Assembly (NCBI GenBank): GCA_037179335.1
Contig: JAKZHN010000025.1
Location: 248,001-312,000 of the forward strand
DNA from: Cyclaneusma minus
Lineage: Eukaryota; Ascomycota; Leotiomycetes; Marthamycetales; Marthamycetaceae
DNA: 64,000 nucleotides
Direction of reading: 5' to 3'
A model generated the notes under the pieces. That model made no database searches. It saw nothing but the letters and a program-made list of their open reading frames with translations, and had not been told where the DNA came from. This document shows positions 1 to 12,285 of this stretch, one piece after another; positions within the stretch are counted from its first letter, which is position 1; each line of letters begins with the position of its first letter. A program made the position numbers and the translations under genes.

Positions 1-89
1 AGTTTTGGCTGCTTCTCGATTTCCTGTTTTCTGCGAATCGAATGGAAGGAGCTTGTGATTTCGATGCTGACGGGATGTCGAAATTATAG

Positions 90-583
90 CAGTGTCGCTG
101 CACGAAAAGGTACAGGAGGCGCTCGAGACGGGCAAGATTGTACTTCTTCCCGTCTGTCCCGAGCTAGCAAACCAAGACGCAAATTTGGCGACTTTGAAGG
201 TGGTTCTGACTGATGCGACGATGGCAGGGGAGACGCTTGTTGAGTTTTCAGGGGATGAGAAGATGTCAGGTGCGGTGAAGGAAAAGATTACGTATGGCGA
301 TGTTGATGGTCAGGAGCTGGTTTGGACGAATTGGAGGAGGCCGGGATTGAAGTTTGTGTATGTGCGGTATTTGCTGACTTACATGCATTACAGGCAGTAT
401 AAGCACGATTTGACGTGGTCGAGGGGTGAGGATGGGGTGGATGGGAGTGTGTGGGAATGTCCTGGGACGTGGGTTCGGAAGTCGATGGTTGAGAAGATTG
501 TACGGAGGGTGTGTGGTCAAAATGAGGCGTTGCTGGATATGCTGTGTAATGGGCATTTGATGGAGGATATAGGACTATCATAG
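90..583 (+). CDS. 3' exon of an unrecognised protein, cut by the window edge
   Basis: An open frame of about 164 codons runs to a TAG at 581-583. It follows a good intron end (CTGAC at 67-71, acceptor TAG at 87-89), so this is a downstream exon and not a gene start. The first in-frame start-like codon is GTG at 92, which I do not believe is used. The protein is acidic and basic in patches, with a tryptophan-rich middle (VWTNWRRPGLKFVYVRYLL and a later WECPGTW). I see no signal peptide, membrane helix or motif of a family that I can name. Upstream exons lie outside the window, so function cannot be judged. The gene reads away from the RasGAP gene, with tail-to-tail orientation. Confidence 0.5.
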
Positions 584-1840
584 AAGATCGAGGCGGAGGA
601 GGCTTGGTATGGTTGATTGGCTGCAGATCAAGTTGAGGGGGCATGCCCTGTGGACTGAAGGAATAGCCCGGGATTGAGGAGAGGATGAAGGTGGACATAT
701 CCCCTGCTTACTTATACTTAGGTGTTCTAGTTACAAAACCTTGATTCCACGAAATCAATTCTTAGGACTACAGTTATGCGACAAAAGTCTGAAACCCCCT
801 TCAGTAACTAGGAATATCCCCAGGGATCGGGAATATCCTCAGTATTTTGAAAGCTGAATCTGCCTACTCATGCTGAAAACTAGTGTATAGTAGTGTGCCC
901 CAGTTTTCCTAATATAGCCGAGGATTTGCTCGATTAGAGACTATGCCTTGCAGGTGGCCAATCCAAACGCTGTTAGAAACAGATTAAATAACATCAATAG
1001 CATGTTGATTATTTATAACAGCCTCAGGTATTCTCTCGCACTATTCAAGTGATTCCTTATTGGCAAAAGCAAGCTGATTCTGTTAATCCAATTGGCTCCT
1101 CAACGCACTACTACACGCTAGTTTTCAGCACGAGTACTTCCACATGCTTTGAGACCCCACGCAGATTCTTGTCGTTCCACTATCGTAACACTATCGTAAC
1201 ACTGTAGTAAATCCAGAACAGTCAATCCTCAACCAGCGCCCCAAGGATGCGTTGAAAGTTTGAAGTTTTTTTCCTCTTTAATCTATCATCTATCTCCCAG
1301 ATATCAACCAATATCTCCTCCCGTCCTCCCCTCCTCTCCCAATCCCCTCCCACAGCAACCCCCGCTCATTCACTTCGTTCATCGCCCATCCATCCGCGAC
1401 CGCTCTCAGTCTCCCAAAACACCGCAGCCCAAAACAGCTTTTCCACACGGATGTCGGCCGGCCAAGATCCGCGAATCATGCAAAACAGCGCCCGCCAGTG
1501 CAAGAAAATAAAAAAAACTGTAAAGCAGCAGCAGCAGCGCAAAAAGGGAATCTCAATTTTGCGGAAAAAAGCATTTAAACACAAAGCAGGCAGAGCAAAG
1601 CAAACACCTTCGTTCTTTGCCCGGACGGAATACAGTAGTAACTGTATCCTTTCCTGCGCATCGTAAACCTCTTATTCGTACAAGTAAAGTAGAAGCGCTA
1701 ATCGCCCCGTAAGCCCCTCCAGAGACGCTGTTCACCCCGAGGTATAATTATCATAGTTGCCCCATAACAACCCCCATCATAACAACCCCCATAAACGTGC
1801 GTGTCTGTCGAGTTCTGTATATCATAGAAAGCATATTCCC
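584..1840. other. Intergenic, no gene seen
   Basis: No convincing ORF. The stretch holds a one-ended MITE relic (771-870), short direct repeats such as two CACTATCGTAA copies near 1,180-1,203, and pyrimidine-rich DNA at 1,260-1,420. A CCCCCAT-type repeat occurs near 1,765-1,790. Confidence 0.6.
771..870. mobile_element. One-ended relic of a TIR miniature element
   Basis: After a TA dinucleotide at 769-770 comes CAGTTATGCGACAAAAGTC, nearly identical to the terminal inverted repeat of the complete element at 24,682-24,912. It is followed by the same GGAATATCC-type inner sequence. I find no matching right terminus, so the copy is truncated or decayed. The end point is approximate. Confidence 0.55.
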
Positions 1841-2379
1841 CTAATCCTTAATCGTGAAGCCAGCCACCATGAAACTCCCCATGCTCCATAACAACAGAAT
1901 GTATAATGTCCGACCTGGAAATATGTCGCGACTTAAGAAACGGATGGACGACTGTGACTTCGCCTGGACTCGAATTGTCTGACCCCAACTCCAGACACCC
2001 GCTGGACAGCGCCGTGATGAAGCGCAGATATTCGATTCGTAAAGAGTAAGAAAGACAGAGCGCGAAGTCGAGAGAGATGATGGATCGGATGGATGTGAGG
2101 GTATGTCGAGAATTGTAAGGAAGGGTGGTCGAGGTATTGGCGAAGGAGAAGCGTCGTAGAATGAAAGGGGTATATATCGGATCGATGTCGGATAGCGTCT
2201 AGGTATCTCCGATCCGTCCGACCGATTCGCCACCAAACTCCTCGTCATGTAATGTTCGCTTCGTGTATTCCGCACTGCATCTGCTTTTGGTAAGAAGTAC
2301 CGAGCCCCAAGAGAAGTCAAAGGCTACAGGGTGGATGATGTTCGTGTCTTGCTCAACTCGAGCAAAGACACCACCACAT
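1841..2379. other. Region downstream of the RasGAP gene
   Basis: This is the 3' side of the minus-strand RasGAP gene. An open frame exists on the minus strand (1,841-2,320), but it lacks a recognisable domain and most likely reflects 3' UTR composition. No independent gene is supported. Confidence 0.4.
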
Positions 2380-5003
2380 TCACCACCCCTTCTTCCTAGC
2401 AAAGCGCTTATTCAGCAGCGCCAAGACCTTGGAAACGTTGAACTGCACGTATTCCAAGTCCAGGTCTTCCTGGTTGTCTTTCTGCATCTCCAGCAAGTCG
2501 TCAAGCTTCAGATCCAGCTCGAGTAGTCCTCGGTTGCGTCCTGTCACGGTGATTAGACACACAAGTATGGGATTTTGAAGGTGTAGGTCTCACCCTTGTA
2601 ATGCAAGGAAATGACAAAGGTTCCGGGCAAGGGCGAAGTGAAGTTGAAGTAAATGTTGGCGCGGCGATTATCCGGTACGTTGGACTTCTGGATGACGCCT
2701 TCTTTCTCGAGCTGTTGGTGGGTGAATTTGTAGGGGCCGAGTACTTGGTGCTTCTGCTGTTTGCGCTTTGTGCCTTCACTCTGGCTGCGAACGTTATGGA
2801 GGTAGCTCTTGTATGTCTCGAGCTGGCCGACGAGGTATGTGTTGTGGTCTCGGATGGTTTTGAATACTTCCTCGAGTTTCTGTGTCTCTACCATCACACC
2901 ATCCTTCAGCGAACCAAGATGGGCCAGCTCTTGGTCGACTTCGTCTCGGAGTAGACTGAAACCGTCGGATTTGTCGATGACACGGAGTTCTTGCAACTGG
3001 CTGAGGAGTTCCATGGCGCGGATACCTTTCCGTACCATGACAGCGTCATTACGAGATGTGGCCGCAGCGTCGGCGATTCGCTCTAGTCGCAGAGGTCGTC
3101 GTCCTACCGAGCTCCCTGGTGGAATGGTTCGCATGATCGTTACGAAAGTTGACTTTGCCTCCATGAAGTAGACTTCCTCCTGAGTAATGTCTAGGGCAGC
3201 TTGCAGATCATCAATTGCGGTCTCCCATTTGCTGAAGAGAGGCAAGTTGATCGTCCTGTTCTCCTTTCTCGGTACCTGCGGTGGAGCCGGACCAAGATCG
3301 TTCAGTATAATGGCAAGGTGAGAGTTCTCGTCCTTGATTAGTTCCCCGCTGTGCTTCTCAAGTAGGGCGTGGGTAGAGTAGATTTCGTTTAGCGTAATGG
3401 ACAGCTCCAAGTCCTTCTTTGACAGAGCCACGTAGTTATCCATCTCCAAGGACTCGTAGAAATCCTGCACCTCGCAAAGATCGAGCATGAACTTGTTGAC
3501 GCGCTCCTTGTTTTCCTGGATGAATGGTGAGAGTTTAGCCATATAGGGCTCCTTGGCATACGAAGGCTTGTTGGCAAGATTCTGCAGCATCTTGGCAATC
3601 AGTGTTAGTGTGCGTCGAGGCTTCTCGGCAGGAGTGCCATCGATCAGCATGTAGGATCTAGGTGTGACGATGGCGGGATTGATGAAACGAAGGAAGAAGA
3701 ACCCGCCAATGAGGGTACAGATGGCTTGGTCATTTGCGTCGGGGTATTTTCGTTTCGTAAGACTTCGAATCTGCTTGCAGATCCATCTGATACCGTAGGG
3801 TGCTTCTTCAAGGCCCATGATGATCGTTTCTAAGAAGCCAGTGGCCAGTTCCATTAGCATGGTCAGTCTGGGCGCGATAATGGCTTGAACTTGGGCGTTT
3901 TCAGCAGCTTCCTCAGCGGTCACACCCTTGGACATATTTGGTGGGAGACTGCCAGTGTCCTCCTCAATCTGATTGATCATTGCCTCGTAAACCTTCAGCG
4001 GGTTGATCTCCAGGTCCAGGTCCTGTAATTCAATCAGGGTATTGATTCGGTGCGCCAGAACCGTCTTCAAAAAGCTCTGACCGGGGCCTCGGCGGGTATA
4101 TGTGGTCATCATTCGGGAGACGGGGGTGTTCGCGCGGAGGAGGGAGGAGTATTCCGGGGTGTTGTCGAACTGGTACGTCAAGACAGACTGTCACACCGTC
4201 AGCCAAGGCCTGAAGCCGAACCATTCAGCGCGAACCTACCTGGAACATAGTCAAGAGCAGATGCTCTTCGCGACTCTCGTACTGGTTACCGTATATCGTG
4301 AACATGACCGTCTGTAGTAGAGACTCGATCTCGGACATTGTGATGAGGCGACACAGGTGCGCGATGTGGCGCGGTTCCGATTGTAGGAGGAACAGCAAGT
4401 TGCCGTACCTCTGGGTCTTCTCGTCATTGGGGAAGAAGCCTTCTGCTGGGTCTTCGGCATCTTCAAGGTGGGAGGCGACTTCATTTTGCTGGTGGAGCAT
4501 TAGCAGGTCACACACCGAAGCAAGCTATTCAATGCGCACCTCTTCGAGCGCCATGCGATTCTGGATCAGCAGCGCGATTCGCGAATCGAGGTACCGCACA
4601 TCTTTCTCGAGGACGAAGTTCTTCTTTGATTGCGAGGAGATCTTTGACTTGAGTTCGCGCAAGATTTTCTGAGCTGGGGATTTAGGAGAACGATTAGCAG
4701 CTATCCTCGGCATAAGTGCAGCCATCATGAAGGACGACCCCAAGATAGAGTGCGACATGATGGCGTTGTTGACGTTTGAAGTTGGAGCAAGAGCGCACCT
4801 TTTGCGAGATCATCTTCAATCTCAAGTTCTCGCTCGTTCGCCGAGATCGAAAGGTAGAGTGCGGTGTGCGAATACCGCTTAGACTGCCGGGCAGACCAGG
4901 TTCCGTCCGTATGCGAAGACATGGTGTTTTGACGAGAGACGGGCTGGAAGGACGACGTTGAGGCAGTGGACGCTCGGGATGGAGTTTGCAGCATCACAGA
5001 CAT
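2380..5003 (-). CDS. gap1: Ras GTPase-activating protein (Gap1/Sar1-like RasGAP)
   Basis: The protein should speed GTP hydrolysis on Ras and so damp Ras/cAMP or MAPK signalling at the cell cortex. Proposed exons (genomic order) are 2380-2517, 2559-4187, 4240-4488, 4540-4673 and 4799-5003, which add to 785 in-frame codons including stop (784 aa; S. pombe Gap1 is of similar length). The first exon starts at MSVMLQTPSR, with a Ser/Thr-rich tail. Then follow a helical segment (KNFVLEKDVRYLDSRIALL), and the RasGAP domain at about residues 200-450. That domain shows the arginine-finger loop LLRANTP and the block FFLRFINPAIVTPRSYML. A RasGAP C-terminal domain (about 520-780) ends in ALLNKRFARKKGW. 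The last intron (2,518-2,558) is the least certain: it was chosen because it keeps phase. The upstream side has a long pyrimidine-rich 5' region. Confidence 0.92.
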
Positions 5004-8000
5004 GCTGGCGCAAGTTTTGTGAAGCTACCACGGCCGTGGGCGGTTTGAAGAAGTTCTTCGGCCAGGCTTGACCTTCGAAACGTGGGTTGGAAGCACGAGC
5101 AACAAAGGAATGTACTCTGTAACAAGACAATTGACAGCAAGATTGAGCAGGCCAGGGCCCGTGGAATGTATCTGCGGTCCGGCGCGTGCTCGGCCTTGCA
5201 GGAAAGGTGGTGATGTAGGCCGCGAAGTTCAGACGTCTGGCGCGGGAATGGGGCGTGCGGTGTTTGCCAGCAAATGGGCGGCCGGCAGCAGGCTCGTGTC
5301 CGGGCAGTGCTGGGCAAGTTGAGATGACGAAGAACTTGAAGTCATGCAGCGACGACAATATCGACAATCGGCGTGGGTCGTGGGGAGTGACGAGTCGACG
5401 CGGCGATGGTGGTGATTGAAGATGGACGAGAGGTGTCGCAAAAGACGAGGCAGTGGTGATGGACGGTAAGGCTAACCCGGATTCGGGGATCGGGACTTTC
5501 ACAGGTAACTAGGAAGACAGCGTTTGATATTTGAGATAATCGGCGGAGGTTTAGGACAATTTGTCAAGACGACAGCTATTTGGCACGCTCCTATGCGTGA
5601 ATGGAGAAGGCGGCAGATGGAGTGGAGATGGCCGACCAAAGTGGAAGGCGGGATGAGGAGCGTCCAGGGGGGATCGAGCGAGCGATGGACTTGGTGGGAA
5701 GAGCTGTTACTGAGGCAGCCACCATCGACGGGATCAACATCAAATGAACAAATGTGCGTGGGGATGCATAAATGTGCATGCGGCATGATGGTCCAGGGTC
5801 CAGACGATATGTCATGAAGATAAGACGCAATCTGCGATGGACTTTTATTCAGTAGTGAAAATCCCTTTGATATTCAGTACTATCGAGATAGGCATGCTAG
5901 TTCGCAAGAAGCGCAGGTTTTGTCCTGAAACAGCGAATACGATGCTGCCATCTAGCCCCAAACAAGCCAAGACAGTCACGGTTTTGGATTAGCGATTGTA
6001 AACATGCTATCAATCATGCACAATATACGACTGATGCAGGTACCGCTGCACCACAGAGGCGACGGCGGTACGAGAGCACGTGGAGGCATCGAAGAACCTT
6101 TGTGACTGTAAGTAACAGGCAACATGGACCTCATCGGCTTCGTCTCTCTCCAATCGCTACCTCCAGCATGATGAGCACCCAGAACAAAGTCCCTTCATCA
6201 CCACATACCAATTCTCAGGCTTTCGAGTCCGAGCACCACGCCATCCGTCACTCACCTCATGTCCCTCCCAAAATGTTTCGCCTCTTCCGAAACAAGCGCC
6301 GTAGCACACCACCCTCGCCATTGTGGACATGACCCCCGACCCCCCAATCTCCAAAATTGCAGGCCCGTCACATGTCGTCCCCAGCTCTGCAAGCATCAAT
6401 GACATGATCTTCATGGAGCATATGCTCCCAGGCCTCATGGCACCGCACACCGAAACGCCCCTGCTCCGGTCCACAATCACGAGATGCTCCGCAGCCTGGT
6501 CTAGTATGTTCAATCCAGGACCTGTATCACGGTTTGTCCATATCCAGAAAGCCGTGTCTTCAACCAGCATTGAAGTACCGGCTGCCATAATCATATGGAC
6601 ATCCATCCTTCGTCGCAACACGACGATCCCAATCCTTCACCAATCGCTATTGTCCGGAAGCAGCAAGCCGGCCTGGAACACAACGGCTCAATAAATTAAA
6701 GCACCTCAGCCCGCCTTTCCTGTTCCTGACAGGATGTGCGGCTGGGACTCCTCTCTCCTGGTAAGGTACCTGAGCGGCAACGAGCCGACTGGAAGAAGGC
6801 CAACAAACTGTCCAGTGTTCACATCCATCTCAGTGAAAATCTGGCAAGAGTATTCCAAGACAGCATTTCTTCATCAGCTTCTGCGCATATGTCCAACCGT
6901 AGGTCTCATCGCCTTCATATGTACATAAACGCCCATCGTCTCACCTCTCATCTCGCGTACCTTGCAGATCTTGCCATCGATATTTCTTCTTCTTTTCCAG
7001 AATGTCGCACACTGCTTCTTCGCGCCTACCCAAACACGCCAGTCTCAGACCTGAGGCCATCATGACGTCCAACAACAAGGGTATGTATAATTGTGGGGCC
7101 TTTTTGCGAATGATTTGCTGCCTGATCGCGTCCGTGTGCGAAGTCCTTTTGCCCGGGCGATAATTAGTGGGGAGATGGCGAGAATATATCGATGGTGGTT
7201 AGGTGGACACCATTCGATTTCCCTGGCAGACACCACCCGACCGAGATGCTACAACGAGGAGCCAAAAAAAATTCGATTCGCTTTTTAGATTCGCTTCTGC
7301 TTCACAACCATGACCGGTTGAATATCTTCAGGGTCCCAGCTCTGAAACGAAAATGGCAAAATTTAACTACCAGATCGAGGGATACGGACGATTCATTTTC
7401 AATGCGACGTCGAGTGTCCCTAAATTTGGCTCTCAAACCCAAGAGCCCAAGCGCACATCCGGCGCCAGGAACCGACTTGGCCGACGTCTGCCACGACTTC
7501 GAGCTGACTTCGAGCTGACTTCAATATATTTCCCGAGGCTCGAGTCCAACCTTCTTTCATCCGCCGTTCTTGACTCTGAAGCTTGTCTATAACATCGATC
7601 TTATAGCAGGATACGAATCGTACATCTGCCGTCTGCTCAAGGCCTACTAAATTTAAAGATAGGGGAACGCGCAATACGAGTCGTCATCGAATAGGGAAGG
7701 ATCCTGGGACTTAATTGAGAAGCCTGTCTTTAATTGTCGAAAAGCAAGTCGAGCCAGGTGAGATTGAGAAACCCCAGAGGGACTGAGTTGGACAAATACC
7801 TACCTAGAGATGGACTGGTGGAAGGACGAGGAAACGGCTTGGCAACGATGCGAGTCGTGACGACGTTTGTCGATCAAGAGGAAGATCGAAAGCCAGGTGT
7901 CTCCACTGTCGCGGGGTCAAAGTCCTGTGCTGATCGGATGTGGAATCAATGGGTCTTACTGGTAGGTCTTTTACATCCATCGAATTCGATATCAGATGGC

Positions 8001-9384
8001 ACGTCAGATGGCAGATCAAACTCCGATGAACTACGTTGAAATACATTGATCTAGCGACATGTACTCCCCGAACCGGCGTCGTTGACGAGACTAGGATACA
8101 AGTACGTCTCTCACAGAGCCGTAACACCAACCTCCCATCCACGGCAAAGCATTCATCCACCCATCAAGTAACCCAATCAGCTTCTGAAAGTCCAAAAGCT
8201 CAAAGCCAAGTCGAAGCCGCCTGACTCAATTACAGCAATCGACAAACATCAAAACTTGGACCCCTGACAAGTCTCAATCTCTCCCCCAGGCCTCAATACG
8301 GTCAGTTGACTCTCCTCCTTAGGCCGTTTCTCAAGTCAAACCTCACAACAGTCCGCATCTCACAACAGTCCGCCAACCACGCCCACGGACTTGTCCAACG
8401 GTTACAAGCCCTCTCAAACCCGCCGCGAAAGCCCCGAAACCCCTCGTAACAGACCCCGGTTCCAGCCCAACGCACCAGTTAGCTAAAGCTTTGGAACCCA
8501 GGCGCCATCCACCACACCTCTAGTTTCTCTTCTCCGGCCGACGAAGACTTTCCAAATTACCCGAGACCCTTTCAAGACCTCGACGCCCCGTCGCCCGCGG
8601 ATAGGAAATTTTTGATTTTGAAGTCTGGAGTCTCAGGAATTGTCATGCTATTATTGTACTCCCCGCAATGATCCATCATCCGCCTCTTGGTATCCATCTC
8701 ACACACCAACCTCCGCGCTCCGCCTTCGCGTCTAATTTCTCCGTCACAGTCATGTACTCTGAGTCCATCCCGTGGAAAGGGATGATCTCTGCGCACTCCG
8801 CGTCACGTTGTCTCTGGTACCTGCCTCCCACCCCCCGGGCCCTGACATCTCTGCGTCACGCAATCTCTGGAGAATACATTGTACATTGATACCCAGCATC
8901 ATCGGGCCCGGGCCGACCGCTGGGTTCCCTGGGTTCCCTAGGTTCCTTTAAGGAACTTCCTTAGATAGCTGCTGTTGTGCAAGGTGCCTCACATCCAAGC
9001 CTGCTCTTCTCCGCCTCTCGACATTCGATGAGCTGTAGTGTCAGACGAGTCGAGCGATGTGGTCATGTTGTGTAGCCGTCCGCGTAAAGCCACTAAATAC
9101 CCGAATATTATTGAGATCACGACGGTGGCTGCTTACATGTCACACATCACCTTGGCATTGGTAACCACTGGTAAACTACTGGTTAACTCCTTTAAGCCAG
9201 CCCCTGGAGGGGCAACACTGGAACACTGGCCAAGACGAGCGTCCACTGCGTTATTGGTACACTGCAAGCTCATGCACTCCATGCTACATGTGGAGTATGT
9301 GCCACGGAACTGCCGAGAGTGTATGAATTGCACGTATCTACATGATTTGCATACCCATCCACCTCACTGTTCAGTGTTCCCTTA
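5004..9384. other. Gene-poor 4.4 kb stretch
   Basis: Many short frames occur on both strands but none shows a domain or a clean exon-intron layout. The longest is a minus-strand frame of 154 codons at 6,157-6,621. Part of 5,004-5,500 is the probable 5' UTR and promoter of the RasGAP gene. Local GGGTTCCCT-type repeats lie near 8,920-8,950. Confidence 0.5.
6157..6621 (-). CDS. Possible small hypothetical protein
   Basis: This is an open frame of 154 codons starting MLRRRMDVHMIMAAGTSM. The middle is hydrophobic and methionine-rich. It matches no family that I recognise, and the opposite strand also carries a 123-codon frame here, so one of them is a shadow. There is no intron signal that helps decide. 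Treat as unproven. Confidence 0.2.
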   Translation of the reverse strand: MLRRRMDVHMIMAAGTSMLVEDTAFWIWTNRDTGPGLNILDQAAEHLVIVDRSRGVSVCGAMRPGSICSMKIMSLMLAELGTTCDGPAILEIGGSGVMSTMARVVCYGACFGRGETFWEGHEVSDGWRGARTRKPENWYVVMKGLCSGCSSCWR

Positions 9385-11215
9385 TCCACGATTCCCGAGA
9401 ACCCGGTTAGCAAGCGGCGTCTTACGGCGTGTCACCAATCAAAGGGTCCTGGCATATGACAATATGCGATGGCGTTGGCATTCGGCATGAGAATGTCTCA
9501 GCGGTGGAGTTGTGTAGCATATAACATTCTGATGTTAAGTCAAATAAACGATTCTAAACAGCTGCCTTTGTATGATCTGCGTCGTTGAGTGTTCCTCGGA
9601 TCAGATCCGCAAGTGGAATGTTAGTGTCACGAGGTGACAGGTACGGGGGGCCTCTATCTGGCAATGGCAATGGCACAAGCTAGAAGAGTCTGAGCGGTTG
9701 CGGTGTCACGTATATCATATTGCTGTTATTGCAAATCGGCAAAGCCAACACTCAATCCACTCGATCTATTTCCACTTTCTTGCATTTGCTTGGATGATTT
9801 TGCATGCGCCCAAGGACCAGGTTAGCAAGTGGAGTGGACGCGGCTAGTGTCACGAGTGTCTAAGGTGCCTCCATCTGTCAATTTGCATAGAGCAGGAAGG
9901 GCCTGAGCGGGTGCGGTGTCACATATAATGAACATGCAAGTAATGGGAATTCTGAAAGAAGCAAAATCTACAGCTTTCCCGGGGACCAGGACCACGAGAG
10001 CTTGGAGCTTGGAGGAGCAGGCAGAATGAGACTGTGTCACATGTACTGGTATGCATGTCATTGAAAAATCAAAGTAGCTCCCCCATCACTGAACCCGAGG
10101 ACCAGGTTCACTTCCTACTTGCTGTTTCATCAACATGGATTAACGATGTTCTGTAAGTGTCTGAGACGGGTGCGGTGTCACATACCGTATACTACCTGAA
10201 TGTTATATGGAATTCGATCAGTGTCCACAGCTGCTTCTGCATGATCTCCATCGTTCCGAGGACCAGGTTCGCAAGTGGAGTGTCATGAAGACGGTGGGGG
10301 GAGCGTTGGGCGTTGGGGGACTGGAGACTGTGTCACATATAGTGAACATGCAAGTAACATATTTAAAAGGCAAAGTCGGGGTAAAGAGATTTTCAGGTTC
10401 AGACAACCAGGTTTATTTTTCTGTTTTATTAAAAGGGACTATGGACCATGGATGACGAATCGTCAATGTTTGCAAGTGTGTTCGGAACTGTCCAGGCGGT
10501 GGTCGTGGCGCATATAGTGAATGCAGGTCATTCAAAAAGCAAAAGCTACCAGATTCCCGAGGACTAGGTTCATATTTTACTATTTCACTTTCTGTTTCTG
10601 AAACATGGGGACGATGGATGTCTGTGGATCTTAAGTGTCTGAGCGGGCTGCGGGAGGACAGTGGGGTGTATCACATATATCGAGCTCCAAGTCATTGAGA
10701 AAGCAAGAGCTACCAGATTCCCGAGGACCAGGTTCACTTTCTACTCTCTGTTTCATCAACATGGATGACGCTTTTTGTAAGCGTCTGAGCAGATGCTGTA
10801 CCACATATATCAACATGCAAGTACAGTAACGGAGATCCAGAAGAAGCAAAACCCACCCATAGCTTTCCATATCCCAGGCCCACTCAACGCGTCGTGACGC
10901 AGCAGACATGAAGTTTTTTACCCTTTTTTTCAGCTCTGCTCGTGTCTGAGCGGCAGTGGTGTCAACGCATACCGTGCAATGTCCAGTCGAATAACGAATT
11001 CAATGAGCTTCGGCAAACAAACAGATTGCCATTTGCACTGACCCAGCGTCTAGCATCTATCAAATACCGGCAGATCGTATAATCTCCATAACGCCACTTG
11101 TCCCGAGGACCAGGTATAGCAAAAAGCCTCCCCGCCAAACTAGTCACCTGTCACGCGGGGCATTACTTAGGAGCGTCTGAGCGGGCGTCGTGTCACATAT
11201 ATCACACCATCAAAT
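9385..11215. repeat. Degenerate tandem array of about 11 units (130-330 bp spacing)
   Basis: Two short blocks alternate through the stretch. Block 1, CCGAGGACCAGGTTC and variants, occurs near 9,395, 9,593, 9,811, 9,980, 10,096, 10,257, 10,401, 10,558, 10,721 and 11,103. Block 2, GTCTGAGCGGGTGCGGTGTC and variants, usually followed by ACATATA, occurs near 9,487, 9,688, 9,898, 10,025, 10,158, 10,320, 10,490, 10,637, 10,783, 10,944 and 11,172. Some units also share TTTCATCAACATGGAT and AGCAAAAGCTACCAGATTC. No frame stays open across units, so the array is not obviously coding. Units differ by substitutions and indels, so it is old. Confidence 0.75.
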
Positions 11216-12285
11216 ATGCCGCACGTAGCGACACTCCGTTTTGGTATATCTCGTTCCATTCGACTACCTAGAGCTGCAGAGCAAACCCGCAGAACAGCAC
11301 TCGTCACGAGACCAGAAGCCGCGTCACTGTGTGCGTGCTTGTGTGCTTGTTGTACTCTAGTAGAAGCATCTCAAAGGAAACCAGGAATGTGTCTCTCGCT
11401 CTATGCGTCGAATGAGGTATGGGGTACTTAGCGGAGTCGCAGACAAGGCCATGCCCAAAGCATTCGAACCCCATCTCCTGGGCCTGGGACTCAAGACCCC
11501 ATCCCATGACGACCATCAAGCCGTCGATTGACCAACCCTACCTTGGGTAGTACGAAGGCGAATCGAAAACAGCCATCGCCGTCATCTCACCGCATCGTTT
11601 CAGAGAGCACGGCATAGCCGTACGCCAGTAGGCGTCCATGCCGTCCCGTGTCCATGATCCGAAGAAGGCGAAAAAGGCGAACAGAGGAGCCGCATGCATG
11701 CAAGTGCAGCCGTCGTGTGACCACACCCTTTGCTCGTGAAATTTTATCCTAAAAAATTCTCCAGAGGTCGCACATGCACAACAACTGCATGTTCCACATC
11801 TTTTTCAACGCTGATGAATTCCACACTCTATTCCTAGTCTAGGTGGTAGGAAGTGAAGTGAAAGCAAGACTAGCTTTAGTCGGGGGGTATTAGAATTCCG
11901 TCTCTTCAATGCCGGAGATGCAACAATCTGATATCGCCCATTCGTTCCGTGGGAAAGACGCCAGTAGAAGATGGAATCGCATGCAAGATCCAGTAACCAT
12001 CGCGAACGCGTAAAGCATCGCAAAGGTAGAATGAAAACAAGTTCCCAACGCCCGCCATGCTTCGATTTTCGCAATGAAGAATTCAACCAGTAGAGGAGGA
12101 AGAAACGTATGCAGGAGCCAGTGGTAAACAATCGCAAAAGCAGAAGAGAATCTTCAAGTAATGCTGAACCAGTAGACGTTCCGAAAAGTCAGAAAGGAGT
12201 GGAACTCGATGCAGGTCTCAGCCAAATGGAAGAGTCCACTGGCTGTAGAGAACACTGCATCTTCAGTTCCCCAATCCTCTTTTCC
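11216..12285. other. Intergenic, no gene seen
   Basis: The stretch holds only short overlapping frames without domain signal. The right part (about 11,800-12,285) is the likely 3' UTR of the minus-strand RRP6 gene. Confidence 0.5.

Noticed and set aside
10631..10909. Minus-strand ORF of 92 codons
   Set aside because: Lies inside the tandem array and is not conserved between units.
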